DNA of 64,000 nt from Janibacter sp. A1S7 (lineage in GTDB: Bacteria > Actinomycetota > Actinomycetes > Actinomycetales > Dermatophilaceae), in contig NZ_CP144913.1 of the NCBI RefSeq assembly GCF_037198315.1, positions 744,001 to 808,000 on the forward strand, read 5' to 3'. The notes under the pieces are model-generated. The model was not told the origin of the DNA. It ran no database searches and was given only the letters and a program-made list of their open reading frames with translations. This document shows, in pieces, positions 34,207 to 43,497 of the stretch. Numbering within the stretch: the stretch's first letter is position 1; every line of letters starts with the position of its first letter. A program made the position numbers and the translations under genes.

Positions 34207-34292
34207 ACGACGTGCTGCTGGCTCTACCTTGTTGAGTCAGCACCACCACGACGTGCTGCCGACTCAACGAAATAGAGCCAGCAGCACGTCGT
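34207..34292. repeat. 86-nt nested palindrome
   Basis: A perfect 20-bp outer stem (34207-34226 with 34273-34292, starting ACGACGTGCTG) is followed by a symmetric CCTT/GAAA internal loop, a perfect 8-bp stem GTTGAGTC/GACTCAAC, and an inner AGCAC/GTGCT pair. ACGACGTGCTG occurs twice directly (34207 and 34249) and once inverted. It lies 13 bp after the Nudix gene stop and 91 bp upstream of the next gene's start, without a T tract. Confidence 0.85.
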
Positions 34293-34305
34293 TTCGGTGC
34301 GGGAC

Positions 34306-34857
34306 TCAGACCCTGCCGGCGAGCTCCACGAGCGAGCGGAGCGAGTCGTCCATGTCCTCCGGCAGGGCGTCCACCGACCACCACGCGAGGTCATCGGACT
34401 CCTCGGAGGCGACCGGCTCGGCGCCGTGCGCGGCGACGGCGATCCAGCGCAGGTCGAGGTGCTCGGTGCACCGGGTGAAGCCCGACCCGAGCGAGTGCCG
34501 GTCCAGCTGGACCAGGCCCGGGCGCAGCTGCAGCGTCGCCGCGCTCAGGCCCGACTCCTCGAGGGCCTCGCGCAGGGCACCCGCGGCGACGGAGCGATCG
34601 TGGTCCTCGAGGTGCCCGCCGAACTGCAGCCAGCGACCGACCTTCGGGTGCAGGGTCAGCAGCACGTGCTCGGCGCCGGGGTCGACCACCAGGCAGGACG
34701 CGGTGAAGTGCGCCGGGGGGCCGGACCGGTCGGTCGCGGCATCGTGCGCGTCCAGGTGGGTCAGGTACTCGACCCGCAGCGCCTCCTGCGCGGCCGTCGG
34801 CGACGGCCAGGTCGTCAGCAACCCACGCAGGTCGTCCGCGAGCTCCGCGTGGCTCAC
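34306..34857 (-). CDS. Nudix hydrolase
   Basis: A 183-residue protein with a Nudix box GGHLEDHDR...REALEESGL: the REUxEExGU part is intact; the upstream Glu is replaced by Asp/His. Preceded by HFTASCLVVDPG.EHVLLTLHPK, the typical first strand. Substrate unknown. ATG 34857 overlaps the DUF2342 gene's stop by 4 bp, so the two are coupled. An 86-nt palindrome follows the stop. Confidence 0.85.
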   Translation of the reverse strand: MSHAELADDLRGLLTTWPSPTAAQEALRVEYLTHLDAHDAATDRSGPPAHFTASCLVVDPGAEHVLLTLHPKVGRWLQFGGHLEDHDRSVAAGALREALEESGLSAATLQLRPGLVQLDRHSLGSGFTRCTEHLDLRWIAVAAHGAEPVASEESDDLAWWSVDALPEDMDDSLRSLVELAGRV

Positions 34858-36317
34858 CGGTCCTCCTCGGTGTCGGAGCCCCCCTCGGGTGCGTCGTCCG
34901 ATGCATCGGTGCCACGGTCCGCATCGGCCTCCCGCAGGATCGACTCGAGGGCGGCGTCGAGGTCCTCGCTCCCGGAGGACTCACCGGCAGCCGTGCGCTC
35001 GACGAAGCCCAGCACATCGTCCAGGTCGGCGGCGGTGGGCGCGACATCGGGGTGCGCCCACACCGCGTCGCGGCCCTCGGCCCCGACGCGCTCCTCGAGC
35101 GCGGCGAAGAGACTGGCCGCGTCGCGCAGGCGCCGCGGCCGCAGCTCGAGCCCGACCAGCCCGGCGAAGGTCTTCTCCGCCGGGCCACCGGTGGCCCGGC
35201 GCCGACGGATGGTCTCGGTCATCGCGGAGGTGGCCGGCAGCTGGCTCGTCGTGGCCTGCACCGACACGTGCTCGACCCAGCCCTCGATGAGCGCCAGCCA
35301 GGTCTCGAGCTGGGCGAGGGCGCTGCGCTGGGCGGGTGAGGGCGTCGGGTTGAGGAAGCCGCCCGTGAGCGCCTCCTGGATGGCGCTCGGGTCGGACGGG
35401 TCGACCTGACGTACCGCGGTGTCGATCGCATCGGTGTCGATGGCGATCCCGCGCGCGTAGGCCTGCACGGCGGCCAGGATCTGCGGGCCCAGCCACGGCA
35501 CGGCCGTGAAGAGCCGCATCCGCGCCGATTCCCGCGTGGCCAGGTGCAGCCACACCTCGTCGAGGTCGACGTCGAGGCCCTCGGCGAACTCGGCGACGTT
35601 GCCCGGCAGCAGTGCCACCCGGTCGCTGACCAGCGGCACGCCGGCCTCGGTCGCGGTGAGGGTGTCGGAGGCCAGGGCGCCGACGGCCTGTGCGGTCTGC
35701 CCCGTGATCAGGGTGGAGGCCATCCGGTCGACGAAGGGGGCCATCTGCTGGCTGAGCATCGACATGTCCATGCCCGGCGGCAGGCCGAGTGCCTGCAGGT
35801 CGGGGGCGCCCGGGTCGTTCATCCGCGAGGTGAAGGAGTCGCGGATCGCGCCGGCGAGACCCTCGGCGATCGGATCGACGAGGGAGGCCCACACCGGCAT
35901 CGTCGCCTCGACCCACTCCTCGCGGGAGAGGGCCTCACCGGTGAGGGTCGGCGCCTCGAGGGAGGTCACCTGGTCCAGCCACAGCGCCGCGAGTCGGGTG
36001 GCCTGCTCGACCAGGCCGAGCTCGCGCTCGCCCATGGCGTGGTCGGTCTCGGAGATCGCCTCGCGGGCCGCTGACGTCGCCGCGGTGACGTCCACCCCCT
36101 TCGCCTGCGCCCCGGGGGCGAACATCGCCTTGATCTGGGAGGTCATGGCGGCCACCTGGGTCGGGTCGGCATCGGTGATGCCGAGCGCCTTGAGCTGATC
36201 GACGACCTCCGGGGGGAGGTCCCGACCGCCGTTGAGGTCGCGGAAGACCCGGGCGAGGTCCTCCGGCAGCCCGTCGTCGCCGGAGGAACCGGAAGGGGTG
36301 CTGGGGTCGTTGCTCAC
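34854..36317 (-). CDS. DUF2342 zinc-dependent metalloprotease-like protein
   Basis: A 487-residue protein matching the actinobacterial DUF2342 family (Rv3195 position). The HLATRESARMRLF segment and a downstream EGWVEHV hold the His/Glu residues proposed for zinc binding. The N terminus (DDGLPEDLARVFRDLNGG) and C terminus are acidic. Starts are ambiguous: GTG 36317 has GGAAGAGAG upstream and is preferred; a TTG 45 bp further up is also in frame. No signal peptide, so cytoplasmic. Biochemical role unproven. It is divergent from the Lon-like protease gene. Confidence 0.82.
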   Translation of the reverse strand: MSNDPSTPSGSSGDDGLPEDLARVFRDLNGGRDLPPEVVDQLKALGITDADPTQVAAMTSQIKAMFAPGAQAKGVDVTAATSAAREAISETDHAMGERELGLVEQATRLAALWLDQVTSLEAPTLTGEALSREEWVEATMPVWASLVDPIAEGLAGAIRDSFTSRMNDPGAPDLQALGLPPGMDMSMLSQQMAPFVDRMASTLITGQTAQAVGALASDTLTATEAGVPLVSDRVALLPGNVAEFAEGLDVDLDEVWLHLATRESARMRLFTAVPWLGPQILAAVQAYARGIAIDTDAIDTAVRQVDPSDPSAIQEALTGGFLNPTPSPAQRSALAQLETWLALIEGWVEHVSVQATTSQLPATSAMTETIRRRRATGGPAEKTFAGLVGLELRPRRLRDAASLFAALEERVGAEGRDAVWAHPDVAPTAADLDDVLGFVERTAAGESSGSEDLDAALESILREADADRGTDASDDAPEGGSDTEEDR

Positions 36318-36404
36318 TACGGTGCTCTCTTCCTGAGAGGATGTGCTGTCCTTGAGACCCAACCACGAGCGGTGCCGGATGGTTCCCGGACCCTAGGAGG
36401 TCGC

Positions 36405-37490
36405 GTGCCGGAGGTATCGTCCCACCCACCCCGCAGTGAGCGGATCGCCCGCTACATCCTCGTCATCGCGGTGCTCTTCCTCATCGTCTCGCTCCTCGGC
36501 AGCTTCATCAAGGTGCCGTACGCGGTGGAGAGCCCGGGGCCGGTGACCGACACCCTCGGTGAGCTCGACGACGGTACCCAGCTGGTCAGGGTCGAGGGCG
36601 CGAAGACCTACCCGACCGACGGCCATCTGTACTTCACGACCGTGCGCATCCTCGGCGGCCCGGACCGGCACATCAGCGTCTGGGAGTGGGTCTCGGGGCA
36701 CGTGGACCCCAACTCGCGGGTCGTGCCGGAGGACAGCGTCTTCGGTGAGGACCGCAGCGCCGAGGAGGTCGAGCAGCTCAACAGTGCCCTCATGGAGGGC
36801 TCCCAGCACACCTCCATCGCCGTCGCCCTGCGCAGCCTCGACGAGAAGGTCGGCCAGGAGGACGTCGTCGCCCGGATCGCGAAGGGCAAGCCCGCCGACG
36901 GGGCCCTGCAGGTCGAGGACGTCGTCCTGACCGTCGACGGCGAGCGCCCCGACGGCCTCGAGGAGCTCGTCGACACGATCGGCGACCGCGAGGTCGGCGA
37001 CGAGGTCACCCTCGTCGTCCGACGTGACGGCAGCAGGAAGAGCGTGACGCTCGAGACCGCCGACATCGGCGGTGGCAACGCCGGCATCGGCGTGGTCCTC
37101 GAGCCGAGGTACGACTACCCCTTCGAGGTGCGCATCGACGCCGGGCACGTCGGTGGGCCGAGCGCCGGCATGATGTTCGCGCTCGCCGTGCGTGACCGGC
37201 TCACCCCCGGAGCCATGACGAAGGGGGAGTCCGTCGCCGGGACGGGCACGATCTCCGACTCCGGGAAGGTCGGCCCGATCGGCGGCATCGCGCAGAAGAT
37301 GGTCGGCGCGCACGAGGGCGGCGCGGACTGGTTCCTCGCGCCGGAGAAGAACTGCTCCGACGTCGTCGGCCACGTGCCGGACGACCTGGAGGTGGTGGCC
37401 GTGGAGACCTACGACGACGCCGTCACCGCGGTCGAGTCCATCGCGAGCGGCGACGGCGCGGACCTCCCCTCGTGCGAGGACGCGGCCTGA
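36405..37490 (+). CDS. Membrane-anchored PDZ/Lon-like (S16) serine protease
   Basis: A 361-residue protein with a single N-terminal membrane segment (ILVIAVLFLIVSLLG), a PDZ domain in the middle (PADGALQVEDVVLTVDGERP) and a C-terminal Lon proteolytic domain with the catalytic Ser in GGPSAGMMF and Lys in GPIGGIAQKM. It is oriented with the protease outside and lacks a AAA+ module (Rv3194c-like). GTG 36405 with TAGGAGG just upstream begins the conserved part. Probably surface protein quality control. Confidence 0.9.
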   Translation: MPEVSSHPPRSERIARYILVIAVLFLIVSLLGSFIKVPYAVESPGPVTDTLGELDDGTQLVRVEGAKTYPTDGHLYFTTVRILGGPDRHISVWEWVSGHVDPNSRVVPEDSVFGEDRSAEEVEQLNSALMEGSQHTSIAVALRSLDEKVGQEDVVARIAKGKPADGALQVEDVVLTVDGERPDGLEELVDTIGDREVGDEVTLVVRRDGSRKSVTLETADIGGGNAGIGVVLEPRYDYPFEVRIDAGHVGGPSAGMMFALAVRDRLTPGAMTKGESVAGTGTISDSGKVGPIGGIAQKMVGAHEGGADWFLAPEKNCSDVVGHVPDDLEVVAVETYDDAVTAVESIASGDGADLPSCEDAA

Positions 37491-37491
37491 G

Positions 37492-38046
37492 TCAGTCGTC
37501 CTCGAAGGTGGCGCGCAGCGCGTGCACGAGACCGGGGGCGATGTCCTCGCCGGTGGCGACGCGGTCGTCCCGGTCGTGGGCGCGCTGACGCAGCAGGCAC
37601 ACGGCCCGACCGTCCCGGTGGACGGCCACGAGCAGGCGCACGTCCTCACGCTGCGGGTGCTTGGCAAGGGCCTCGACGGCCCCTTCAGGATCCTGCGGCA
37701 GGTCGTGCTCGGCACCCGGGGGGAGGACGACGCGCTCGACGGCCAGGGCCGCGCCGTGCACGGTCTCCGGCCAGGCCATCCGGCCGAGCAGCGACTCCAG
37801 CGAGGAGGTCTGCGGCAGGTCCTCCTGCTCGATCGCGGTCAGCGCGCCGGGGGCGCGGTCGGCCGCACCATCGAGGGCCAGCTGGGGCTCGGCCTCGACG
37901 AGCGTGGCGGTGTCGACGAGCGCGAAGATCCGCGGGTTCTGGTCCCAGCCGGAGATCGCGACATGGCGCTCGGTCTCGAGCGCGGCGACGGTCAGGGGTT
38001 CGGTCGTGGGGATGTTGTCAGATGACGAGTCGGGCACGAGGACCAT
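37492..38046 (-). CDS. PPA1309-family protein
   Basis: A 184-residue protein: LETERHVAISGWDQNPRIFALVDT, PQTSSLESLLGRMAWPETVHGAALAVER, and the C-terminal AVCLLRQRAHDRDDRVATGEDIAPGLVHALRATF. This matches the PPA1309 family of actinobacterial proteins, which regularly accompany UPF0182 and the PDZ/Lon gene. No catalytic motif is evident. It is convergent with the protease gene (1 bp between stops) and divergent from UPF0182. Confidence 0.85.
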   Translation of the reverse strand: MVLVPDSSSDNIPTTEPLTVAALETERHVAISGWDQNPRIFALVDTATLVEAEPQLALDGAADRAPGALTAIEQEDLPQTSSLESLLGRMAWPETVHGAALAVERVVLPPGAEHDLPQDPEGAVEALAKHPQREDVRLLVAVHRDGRAVCLLRQRAHDRDDRVATGEDIAPGLVHALRATFEDD

Positions 38047-38091
38047 GCTGCCCTACGAGATGTCAGGACGTCTGGGTACGGTGTCACCACC

Positions 38092-41000
38092 ATGAGCAGC
38101 GCGAGTTGGCCGCACGGCGGTGACGAAGGGGGCGCGGTGCCGCCCCGCGACGACGACCGGACCCCACCGAGGCGTGGCCCGGGCAGACTGGCGAAGGCGG
38201 CCCTCGCGATCGCCGTGCTGCTCGTCATCATCAGCATCATCGCGAGCCTGTGGACCGAGTCGTTGTGGTTCTCCTCCCTGGGCTTCTCCGACGCGTGGTG
38301 GTCACGCCTGCGCACGCAGGCCCTCCTCTTCGTCGGCGGTGCCCTGCTCACCGCGCTGCCGATCGGGCTGAGCCTGTGGCTCGCCTACCGCACGCGGCCG
38401 CTCACCGTACCGATGTCCCCCGGTGAGCAGGCGCTGGCGCAGTACCGCCAGGCCATCGAGCCCTTCCGCAGGGTGACCGCGTGGGTGCTGCCCGCCGTGC
38501 TGGGCCTGCTCGGTGGACTCACCGCCGCGGGCCAGTGGCAGGTCTGGTTGCTGTGGCGCAACGGCGAGGCGACCGGAGTGACCGACCCGCAGTTCGGGCG
38601 GGACATCAGCTACTACCTCTTCGGGCTGCCGTGGTGGGGCTTCCTCGTCGGCTTCCTCACCGTCGCGTTGCTCGCGAGCCTGATCAGCGCGGTCTTCGCG
38701 CACTACATCTACGGAGGCATCGTCCCGCCGGGGCGGGGGCGCTCCTCGCGGGCGGCCTTCCTGCACCTGGCGGTCATCGCGGCGGTGCTCGCGCTGCTGC
38801 GCGCGTGGAGCTACCTGCTCGACGCGCACGGCCTGACCACGCGAGAGGGTGAGGTGCTCACGGGTGTCGGGTACACCGCGGACCACGCGATCATCCCGAC
38901 GAAGTACATCCTCGCGGTCGCGGCAGTGCTGTGCGCCGTGCTCTTCCTGGCCTCGGTGCGCTCGCGCTCCTGGCTGCTGCCGATGATCGCGGTCGGCACC
39001 CTCGTCGTGCTGTCCATCGTCGTCGGGGCGATCTACCCGGCCCTGGTCGAGACCTACAAGGTCTCGCCCTCGCGCAACTCGCTCGAGGAGCCCTACCTCC
39101 AGCGCAACATCAACGCCACCCGCGACGCCCACGGGGTGACGGACGCGAAGGAGTCCACCTACGACGCGGTCTCCGACGTGTCACCCGGCCAGCTGCGCGA
39201 GGACGCCCAGTCCATCCCGGGCATCCGGCTGCTCGACCCCTCGGTCGTCAGCCAGACCTACCAGGAGCTGCAGGCGCAGCAGCCGTACTACACCTTCCAG
39301 GAGGAGCTGGACGTCGACCGCTACGAGATCGACGGGGAGACCACGGACGTCGTCGTCGGCGCGCGCGAGCTCGACCTGAACAACGTCCCCTCCGACCGAC
39401 GTGACTGGGTCAACGACCACACCGTCTACACCCACGGCTACGGCCTGGTCATGGCTCGCGGCACCCAGGTGCGGGCCGGCAACCCGCAGTGGATCAATCC
39501 GCAGTCGGCGATCGGCGAGTACCAGCCGCGCATCTACTTCGGCGAGGAGATGAACCACTTCTCGATCGTCGGACGCAGCGACGGGCAGGAACCGCGCGAG
39601 GTCGACCGGCCCACCGGTGGGGACGATTCCCGGTACACCTACAAGGGTGACGGGGGAGTGGACATCGGCTCCCCCCTTCGTCAGGCGGCCTACGCGCTGA
39701 CCCACCGGGACCTGAAGTTCATGCTGTCCGACGCGGTCGGGCCCAGCTCCCGGCTGCTCGAGCACCGCACCCCCATGGAGCGGGTGGAGCGGGTGGCGCC
39801 CTGGCTGACGCTCGACGACGACGTCTACCCGGCGATCGTCGACGGGCGCGTGAAGTGGATCGTCGACGGGTACACGACCTCGCGGCAGTATCCGTACAGC
39901 ACCGCCTTCTCGATGTCCGGGGTGCAGACCGGACAGGTCTCCTCGCGTGAGACGCAGCAGGCGAGCGCGCTCATCGGGGACCGGGTCAACTACATGCGCA
40001 ACTCCGTCAAGGCGACCGTGGACGCCTTCGACGGGAGCGTCGACCTCTACAAGTGGGACGAGGACGACCCGATCATCCAGGCGTGGGACAAGGCCTTCCC
40101 CGACCTGATGCAGGACCGTGGCGACATCGGCAGCGAGCTGATGTCCCACCTGCGGTACCCGGAGGACCTCTTCCTGATGCAGCGCGCCGTGCTGGCGGAC
40201 TACCACGTGACCTCCGCGAGCGACTTCCGCGCCGGTCAGGACCGCTGGCGGGTGCCGGACGACCCGTCGCGCGGTGACGACGGCGTGGCCCAGCCGCCGT
40301 ACTACCTGTCGCTGGCGATGCCCTCGCAGGACAAGCCCTCGTGGTCGCTCACCTCGACCTACATCCCGCGTGGTTCGCGCAACGTCATGGCCGGGTACCT
40401 GGCCGTCGACGCCGATGCCGGCGCGACCGGTGGCGATCCTGCCAAGGGGTACGGACAGCTGCGGCTGCTCTCCGTGCCACGCAACACGACCGTGCCCGGC
40501 GTCGGCCAGGTGCAGAACGACATCGTCTCCTCCAACGCGACCTCCGACGGCGGCAGCCAGACCCTGCAGGACTACCTGAACAACGCCAACCGCGGCGGGT
40601 CCCAGGTGCACTTCGGCAACCAGCTGGCACTGCCGGTCGGGGAGGGCTTCCTGCACGTGGAGCCGATCTACCTCTCCTCCTCCTCGGGGACCTCGTACCC
40701 GCAGCTGCGGATCGTCGTGGCCACCTTCGGCGGCAAGGTCGCCTGGGGTCAGACCCTCGACTCGGCGCTGGACCAGCTCTTCGAGGGCGACGCCGGGGTC
40801 GAGGGCGGCGACTCCACGCCGGCGGAGGAGCCCGGCCCCGACGGGGGCGAAGGGGGCGACGACACCGGCGGGAACGGCGACGGCGGCGAGCCGACACCTC
40901 CGACCGCGAACGACCCGGAGGCCCTGCAGGAGGCCATCGCCGGCATGGAGCAGGCCTACGCGGACGGCCAGGAAGCGCTGAAGAACGGCGACTTCGCCGC

Positions 41001-41094
41001 CTACGACAAGGCGCAGAAGGAACTGAAGAAGTACCTCGAGCAGGCCGCCGCCGCGCAACCCGAAGGGGGTTCGGCAGACCTGGAGGGCAACTGA
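38092..41094 (+). CDS. UPF0182 large membrane protein
   Basis: A 1000-residue protein (Rv3193c-like). The first about 330 residues contain seven transmembrane segments, with ESLWFSSLGFSDAWWSRLRTQALLF near residues 55-80. A large extracytoplasmic domain of about 550 residues follows, including YVTHGYGLV-like and PRIYFGEE segments. The end is a low-complexity Gly/Asp/Pro linker and a Lys/Glu-rich helix. Function unknown across the family. The start ATG 38092 lies 45 bp from the divergent PPA1309 gene. The -35 of the downstream tRNA promoter overlaps its stop region. Confidence 0.92.
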   Translation: MSSASWPHGGDEGGAVPPRDDDRTPPRRGPGRLAKAALAIAVLLVIISIIASLWTESLWFSSLGFSDAWWSRLRTQALLFVGGALLTALPIGLSLWLAYRTRPLTVPMSPGEQALAQYRQAIEPFRRVTAWVLPAVLGLLGGLTAAGQWQVWLLWRNGEATGVTDPQFGRDISYYLFGLPWWGFLVGFLTVALLASLISAVFAHYIYGGIVPPGRGRSSRAAFLHLAVIAAVLALLRAWSYLLDAHGLTTREGEVLTGVGYTADHAIIPTKYILAVAAVLCAVLFLASVRSRSWLLPMIAVGTLVVLSIVVGAIYPALVETYKVSPSRNSLEEPYLQRNINATRDAHGVTDAKESTYDAVSDVSPGQLREDAQSIPGIRLLDPSVVSQTYQELQAQQPYYTFQEELDVDRYEIDGETTDVVVGARELDLNNVPSDRRDWVNDHTVYTHGYGLVMARGTQVRAGNPQWINPQSAIGEYQPRIYFGEEMNHFSIVGRSDGQEPREVDRPTGGDDSRYTYKGDGGVDIGSPLRQAAYALTHRDLKFMLSDAVGPSSRLLEHRTPMERVERVAPWLTLDDDVYPAIVDGRVKWIVDGYTTSRQYPYSTAFSMSGVQTGQVSSRETQQASALIGDRVNYMRNSVKATVDAFDGSVDLYKWDEDDPIIQAWDKAFPDLMQDRGDIGSELMSHLRYPEDLFLMQRAVLADYHVTSASDFRAGQDRWRVPDDPSRGDDGVAQPPYYLSLAMPSQDKPSWSLTSTYIPRGSRNVMAGYLAVDADAGATGGDPAKGYGQLRLLSVPRNTTVPGVGQVQNDIVSSNATSDGGSQTLQDYLNNANRGGSQVHFGNQLALPVGEGFLHVEPIYLSSSSGTSYPQLRIVVATFGGKVAWGQTLDSALDQLFEGDAGVEGGDSTPAEEPGPDGGEGGDDTGGNGDGGEPTPPTANDPEALQEAIAGMEQAYADGQEALKNGDFAAYDKAQKELKKYLEQAAAAQPEGGSADLEGN

Positions 41095-41095
41095 T

Positions 41096-41124
41096 TTGGT
41101 GCTCCCCGTCAGGTCACGTAGAGT
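41096..41124 (+). promoter_or_regulatory. Predicted promoter of initiator tRNA
   Basis: TTGGTG (41096-41101) and TAGAGT (41119-41124) are 17 bp apart and about 14 bp ahead of the tRNA 5' end, as expected for a primary-sigma promoter. The -35 lies immediately after the UPF0182 stop. Confidence 0.5.
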
Positions 41125-41138
41125 TGCAACTGCAACGA

Positions 41139-41215
41139 CGCGGGGTGGAGCAGTTCGGTAGCTCGCCGGGCTCATAACCCGGAGGTCGTAGGTTCAAATC
41201 CTACCCCCGCTACCA
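41139..41215 (+). tRNA. tRNA-fMet (initiator), anticodon CAT, CCA encoded
   Basis: 77 nt with complete cloverleaf: acceptor stem G2-G7 paired with C66-C71, D arm AGCTCG region, anticodon loop CTCATAA (CAT at 41173-41175), T arm GTAGG-TTCAAAT-CCTAC, and encoded ACCA. It is the initiator rather than elongator because position 1 (C) is unpaired with position 72 (T), and the anticodon stem ends in GGG:CCC pairs. Confidence 0.97.
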
Positions 41216-41217
41216 GC

Positions 41218-41267
41218 GTCCTGGGCCGCGACATCGTTTACACGGTGTCGCGGCCCAGGACTTTTTT
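41218..41267 (+). terminator. Rho-independent terminator of the tRNA gene
   Basis: A 16-bp perfect stem (41218-41233 with 41246-41261, beginning GTCCTGGGCCGCGACA) and 12-nt loop followed by six T residues: the clearest classical intrinsic terminator in the window. The remaining about 210 bp to the next gene hold its promoter; a TATAGG at 41380 is a possible -10. Confidence 0.92.
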
Positions 41268-41481
41268 GTGGGCTCAGCGGGCGGTTGCCGTTGGGTGTCG
41301 CGACGCATCGACGGTCCGTGGACGACCACGCGCGGGTGGCGGCGGAGGGGTTGCGATAGCGCCTCTGGACACCATGTGATATAGGGAGCAAACTCTTTGG
41401 CACGGGCGTGTGCTCCTCACGGGCTCGAGCCGCAGTCCCCGGGAGGGGGGAGCGGCATCCTTCTCATCTTGGAGGTACCCC

Positions 41482-42618
41482 ATGCGCGCGCATCTGATGG
41501 CCGGAGCCAGTGCCTTGGCTCTCGCAATGACCGTCGCAGGACCGGCCCACGCCGCGAGCGATCACTCTGCGGGCTCGCAGCAGCCCGAGGTGGTCGCGAG
41601 TGGGCTGGCCGGCCCACTGAGTGTCGACGTCGGCAACGCCCTCGACGTGTACGTCACGCAGAACTTCGCTGGACTGCTGTCCACGGTGGACCAGCGCGGC
41701 CGGGTAAGCACCGTGCACGAGCTGGGCCTGCCCCCCGATGCCGGTGAGCTCACCGGAGTCGCGTATCGCGGACGCTTCACGTACCACATCGAGACCGACT
41801 ACTCCGGGGCCCAGGGGCCGGTCAGTCACATCATCCGCACGTCAAGGACGGGGGAGCGCACCGTCGTCAGTGACGACCTGTGGGCCTACGAGGTCGCGAA
41901 CAACCCGGACGGCGACCGCACCTACGGGTTCACCGATCTCGACGCTCCGTGCGCTGCCGAGCTCCAGGCCTTCCAGGAGGGCCTACCTCCGGAGCGCGAG
42001 TTGCCCCCGCTGGCCGAGTACAGCGGCATCGTGGAGTCACATGCCTATCAGCTCGATGTCCGCAGGGGCACGATCTACGTCGCCGACGCCGCGGCCAACG
42101 CGGTCCTTGCCGTCGACGAGTCCACCGGCGACATCACCACCGTCTCGGTCCTGCCGGCCACCCCGATCGAGTTCACGGCCGACGTCAACGATGGCCTCGA
42201 GGGCGAACTGGGACTCGACCTGCCCGACTGTCTGGTGGGCAACGAGTACACCCCTGAGCCGGTACCGACCGATGTCCAGGCCGATGTGAGAGGCGATCTC
42301 TACGTCAGCACCCTCGAGGGTGCTGCCGGTGAGATGGCGCCGCTGAGCAAGGTGTACCGCGTCAACCGCTCCACCGGGTCGGCCTCGACCATCGCCGGCG
42401 GCATGTTCGGCGCCACCGGACTGGCCGTGGACAACTCGGGGGACATCTTCGTGGCGGAGCTGTTCGGTGGGAAGGTGTCGATGATCAAGCGTGGCGGGAG
42501 CCGGGCAGAGACGGTCTTCGCCGCCGACTCACCTGCGGACGTGGCTCTGCGGGGACGCACCATCTTTGCCACGACCGGAGTGTTCGGGGACGGTGCACTC
42601 GTGAAGTACCGTCGCTGA
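41482..42618 (+). CDS. ScyD/ScyE-family secreted beta-propeller-like protein
   Basis: A 378-residue protein with a signal peptide (MRAHLMAGASALALAM...GPAHA, cleavage after AHA) and repeated strands ending in GDIFVAELFGGKVSMI. This matches the ScyD/ScyE family, named after scytonemin-cluster proteins but widespread in actinobacteria without scytonemin genes. Likely an extracytoplasmic propeller of unknown ligand. ATG 41482 has TTGGAGG 6 bases ahead; the frame upstream is open but lacks signal-peptide character. Confidence 0.8.
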   Translation: MRAHLMAGASALALAMTVAGPAHAASDHSAGSQQPEVVASGLAGPLSVDVGNALDVYVTQNFAGLLSTVDQRGRVSTVHELGLPPDAGELTGVAYRGRFTYHIETDYSGAQGPVSHIIRTSRTGERTVVSDDLWAYEVANNPDGDRTYGFTDLDAPCAAELQAFQEGLPPERELPPLAEYSGIVESHAYQLDVRRGTIYVADAAANAVLAVDESTGDITTVSVLPATPIEFTADVNDGLEGELGLDLPDCLVGNEYTPEPVPTDVQADVRGDLYVSTLEGAAGEMAPLSKVYRVNRSTGSASTIAGGMFGATGLAVDNSGDIFVAELFGGKVSMIKRGGSRAETVFAADSPADVALRGRTIFATTGVFGDGALVKYRR

Positions 42619-42646
42619 CACGGGCCAATGGGCCCGAGGAGGGACC

Positions 42647-43369
42647 GTGAGCGCCGTGACGAGTGAGTGGGATTTCAGCGGGCTGAGGGCGATGTTCGTC
42701 AACTGCACGCTCAAGAGGAGTCCGGAGGCCAGCCACACCCAGGGCCTGGTCGATGCGAGCGCGACGCTCATGCGCAAGCACGGCGTGGACGTCGAGGTGC
42801 TCCGGGCGATCGACCACCCGATCGCCACCGGGGTCTACCCGGACATGCGGGAGCACGGGTGGGAGGTCGACGCGTGGCCGCAGATCTACCCGCGGCTCCT
42901 CGACGCCGACATCCTCGTGCTCGCCGGCCCGATCTGGCTCGGGGACAACTCGAGCGTCATGAAGCAGGTCATCGAGCGGCTCTACGCGCTGTCGGGCATG
43001 CACAACGACAAGGGGCAGTTCCTCTACTACGGCCGGGTCGGTGGGTGCCTGATCACCGGGAACGAGGACGGCATCAAGCACTGTGCGCAGAACGTGCTGT
43101 ATTCGTTGCAGCACCTCGGCTACACGATCCCACCGAACGGCGACGCCGGGTGGATCGGCGAGGCCGGGCCGGGCCCCTCCTACCTGGACCCCGGTAGCGG
43201 CGGCCCGGAGAACGACTTCACCAACCGCAACACCACCTTCCTGACCTGGAACCTCATGCACCTGGCGAGGATGCTCAAGGACAGCGGTGGGGTCCCGGCC
43301 CACGGCAATCTCAGTGACGCCTGGGACGCCGGGACGCGCTTCGACTGGGAGAACCCTGAGTACCGGTGA
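42647..43369 (+). CDS. Flavodoxin-family / NADPH-dependent FMN reductase-like protein
   Basis: A 240-residue protein. The phosphate loop reads NCTLKRSPEASHTQGL (typical N-G/C-S-x-R-x2-S variant); LLDADILVLAGPIWLGDNSSVMKQVIERL is the usual 'target site' loop of FMN reductases. An NADPH-dependent FMN-binding oxidoreductase is likely; the electron acceptor is unknown. The GTG start at 42647 has GAGGAGGGACC directly upstream, 28 bp after the ScyD-like gene, so possibly co-transcribed. Confidence 0.8.
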   Translation: MSAVTSEWDFSGLRAMFVNCTLKRSPEASHTQGLVDASATLMRKHGVDVEVLRAIDHPIATGVYPDMREHGWEVDAWPQIYPRLLDADILVLAGPIWLGDNSSVMKQVIERLYALSGMHNDKGQFLYYGRVGGCLITGNEDGIKHCAQNVLYSLQHLGYTIPPNGDAGWIGEAGPGPSYLDPGSGGPENDFTNRNTTFLTWNLMHLARMLKDSGGVPAHGNLSDAWDAGTRFDWENPEYR

Positions 43370-43497
43370 CCGCCGGACGTTCCGCACGAGGAAGGAGCCG
43401 CACACACACGAGCACCAGGAGGGCGCTGCTGCCGGTGTGACGAACGGGGCATCCTCCCGATTTCGCCGTGCGCGGCCCCACTGGGCACAATGAACGG

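Noticed and set aside
34207..34292. tRNA or structured small RNA
   Set aside because: The fold is one long hairpin with no cloverleaf or anticodon; listed as a palindrome.
39181..41175. Long minus-strand open frame over UPF0182 and the tRNA
   Set aside because: It crosses the tRNA gene and is antisense to UPF0182; no protein-like sequence.
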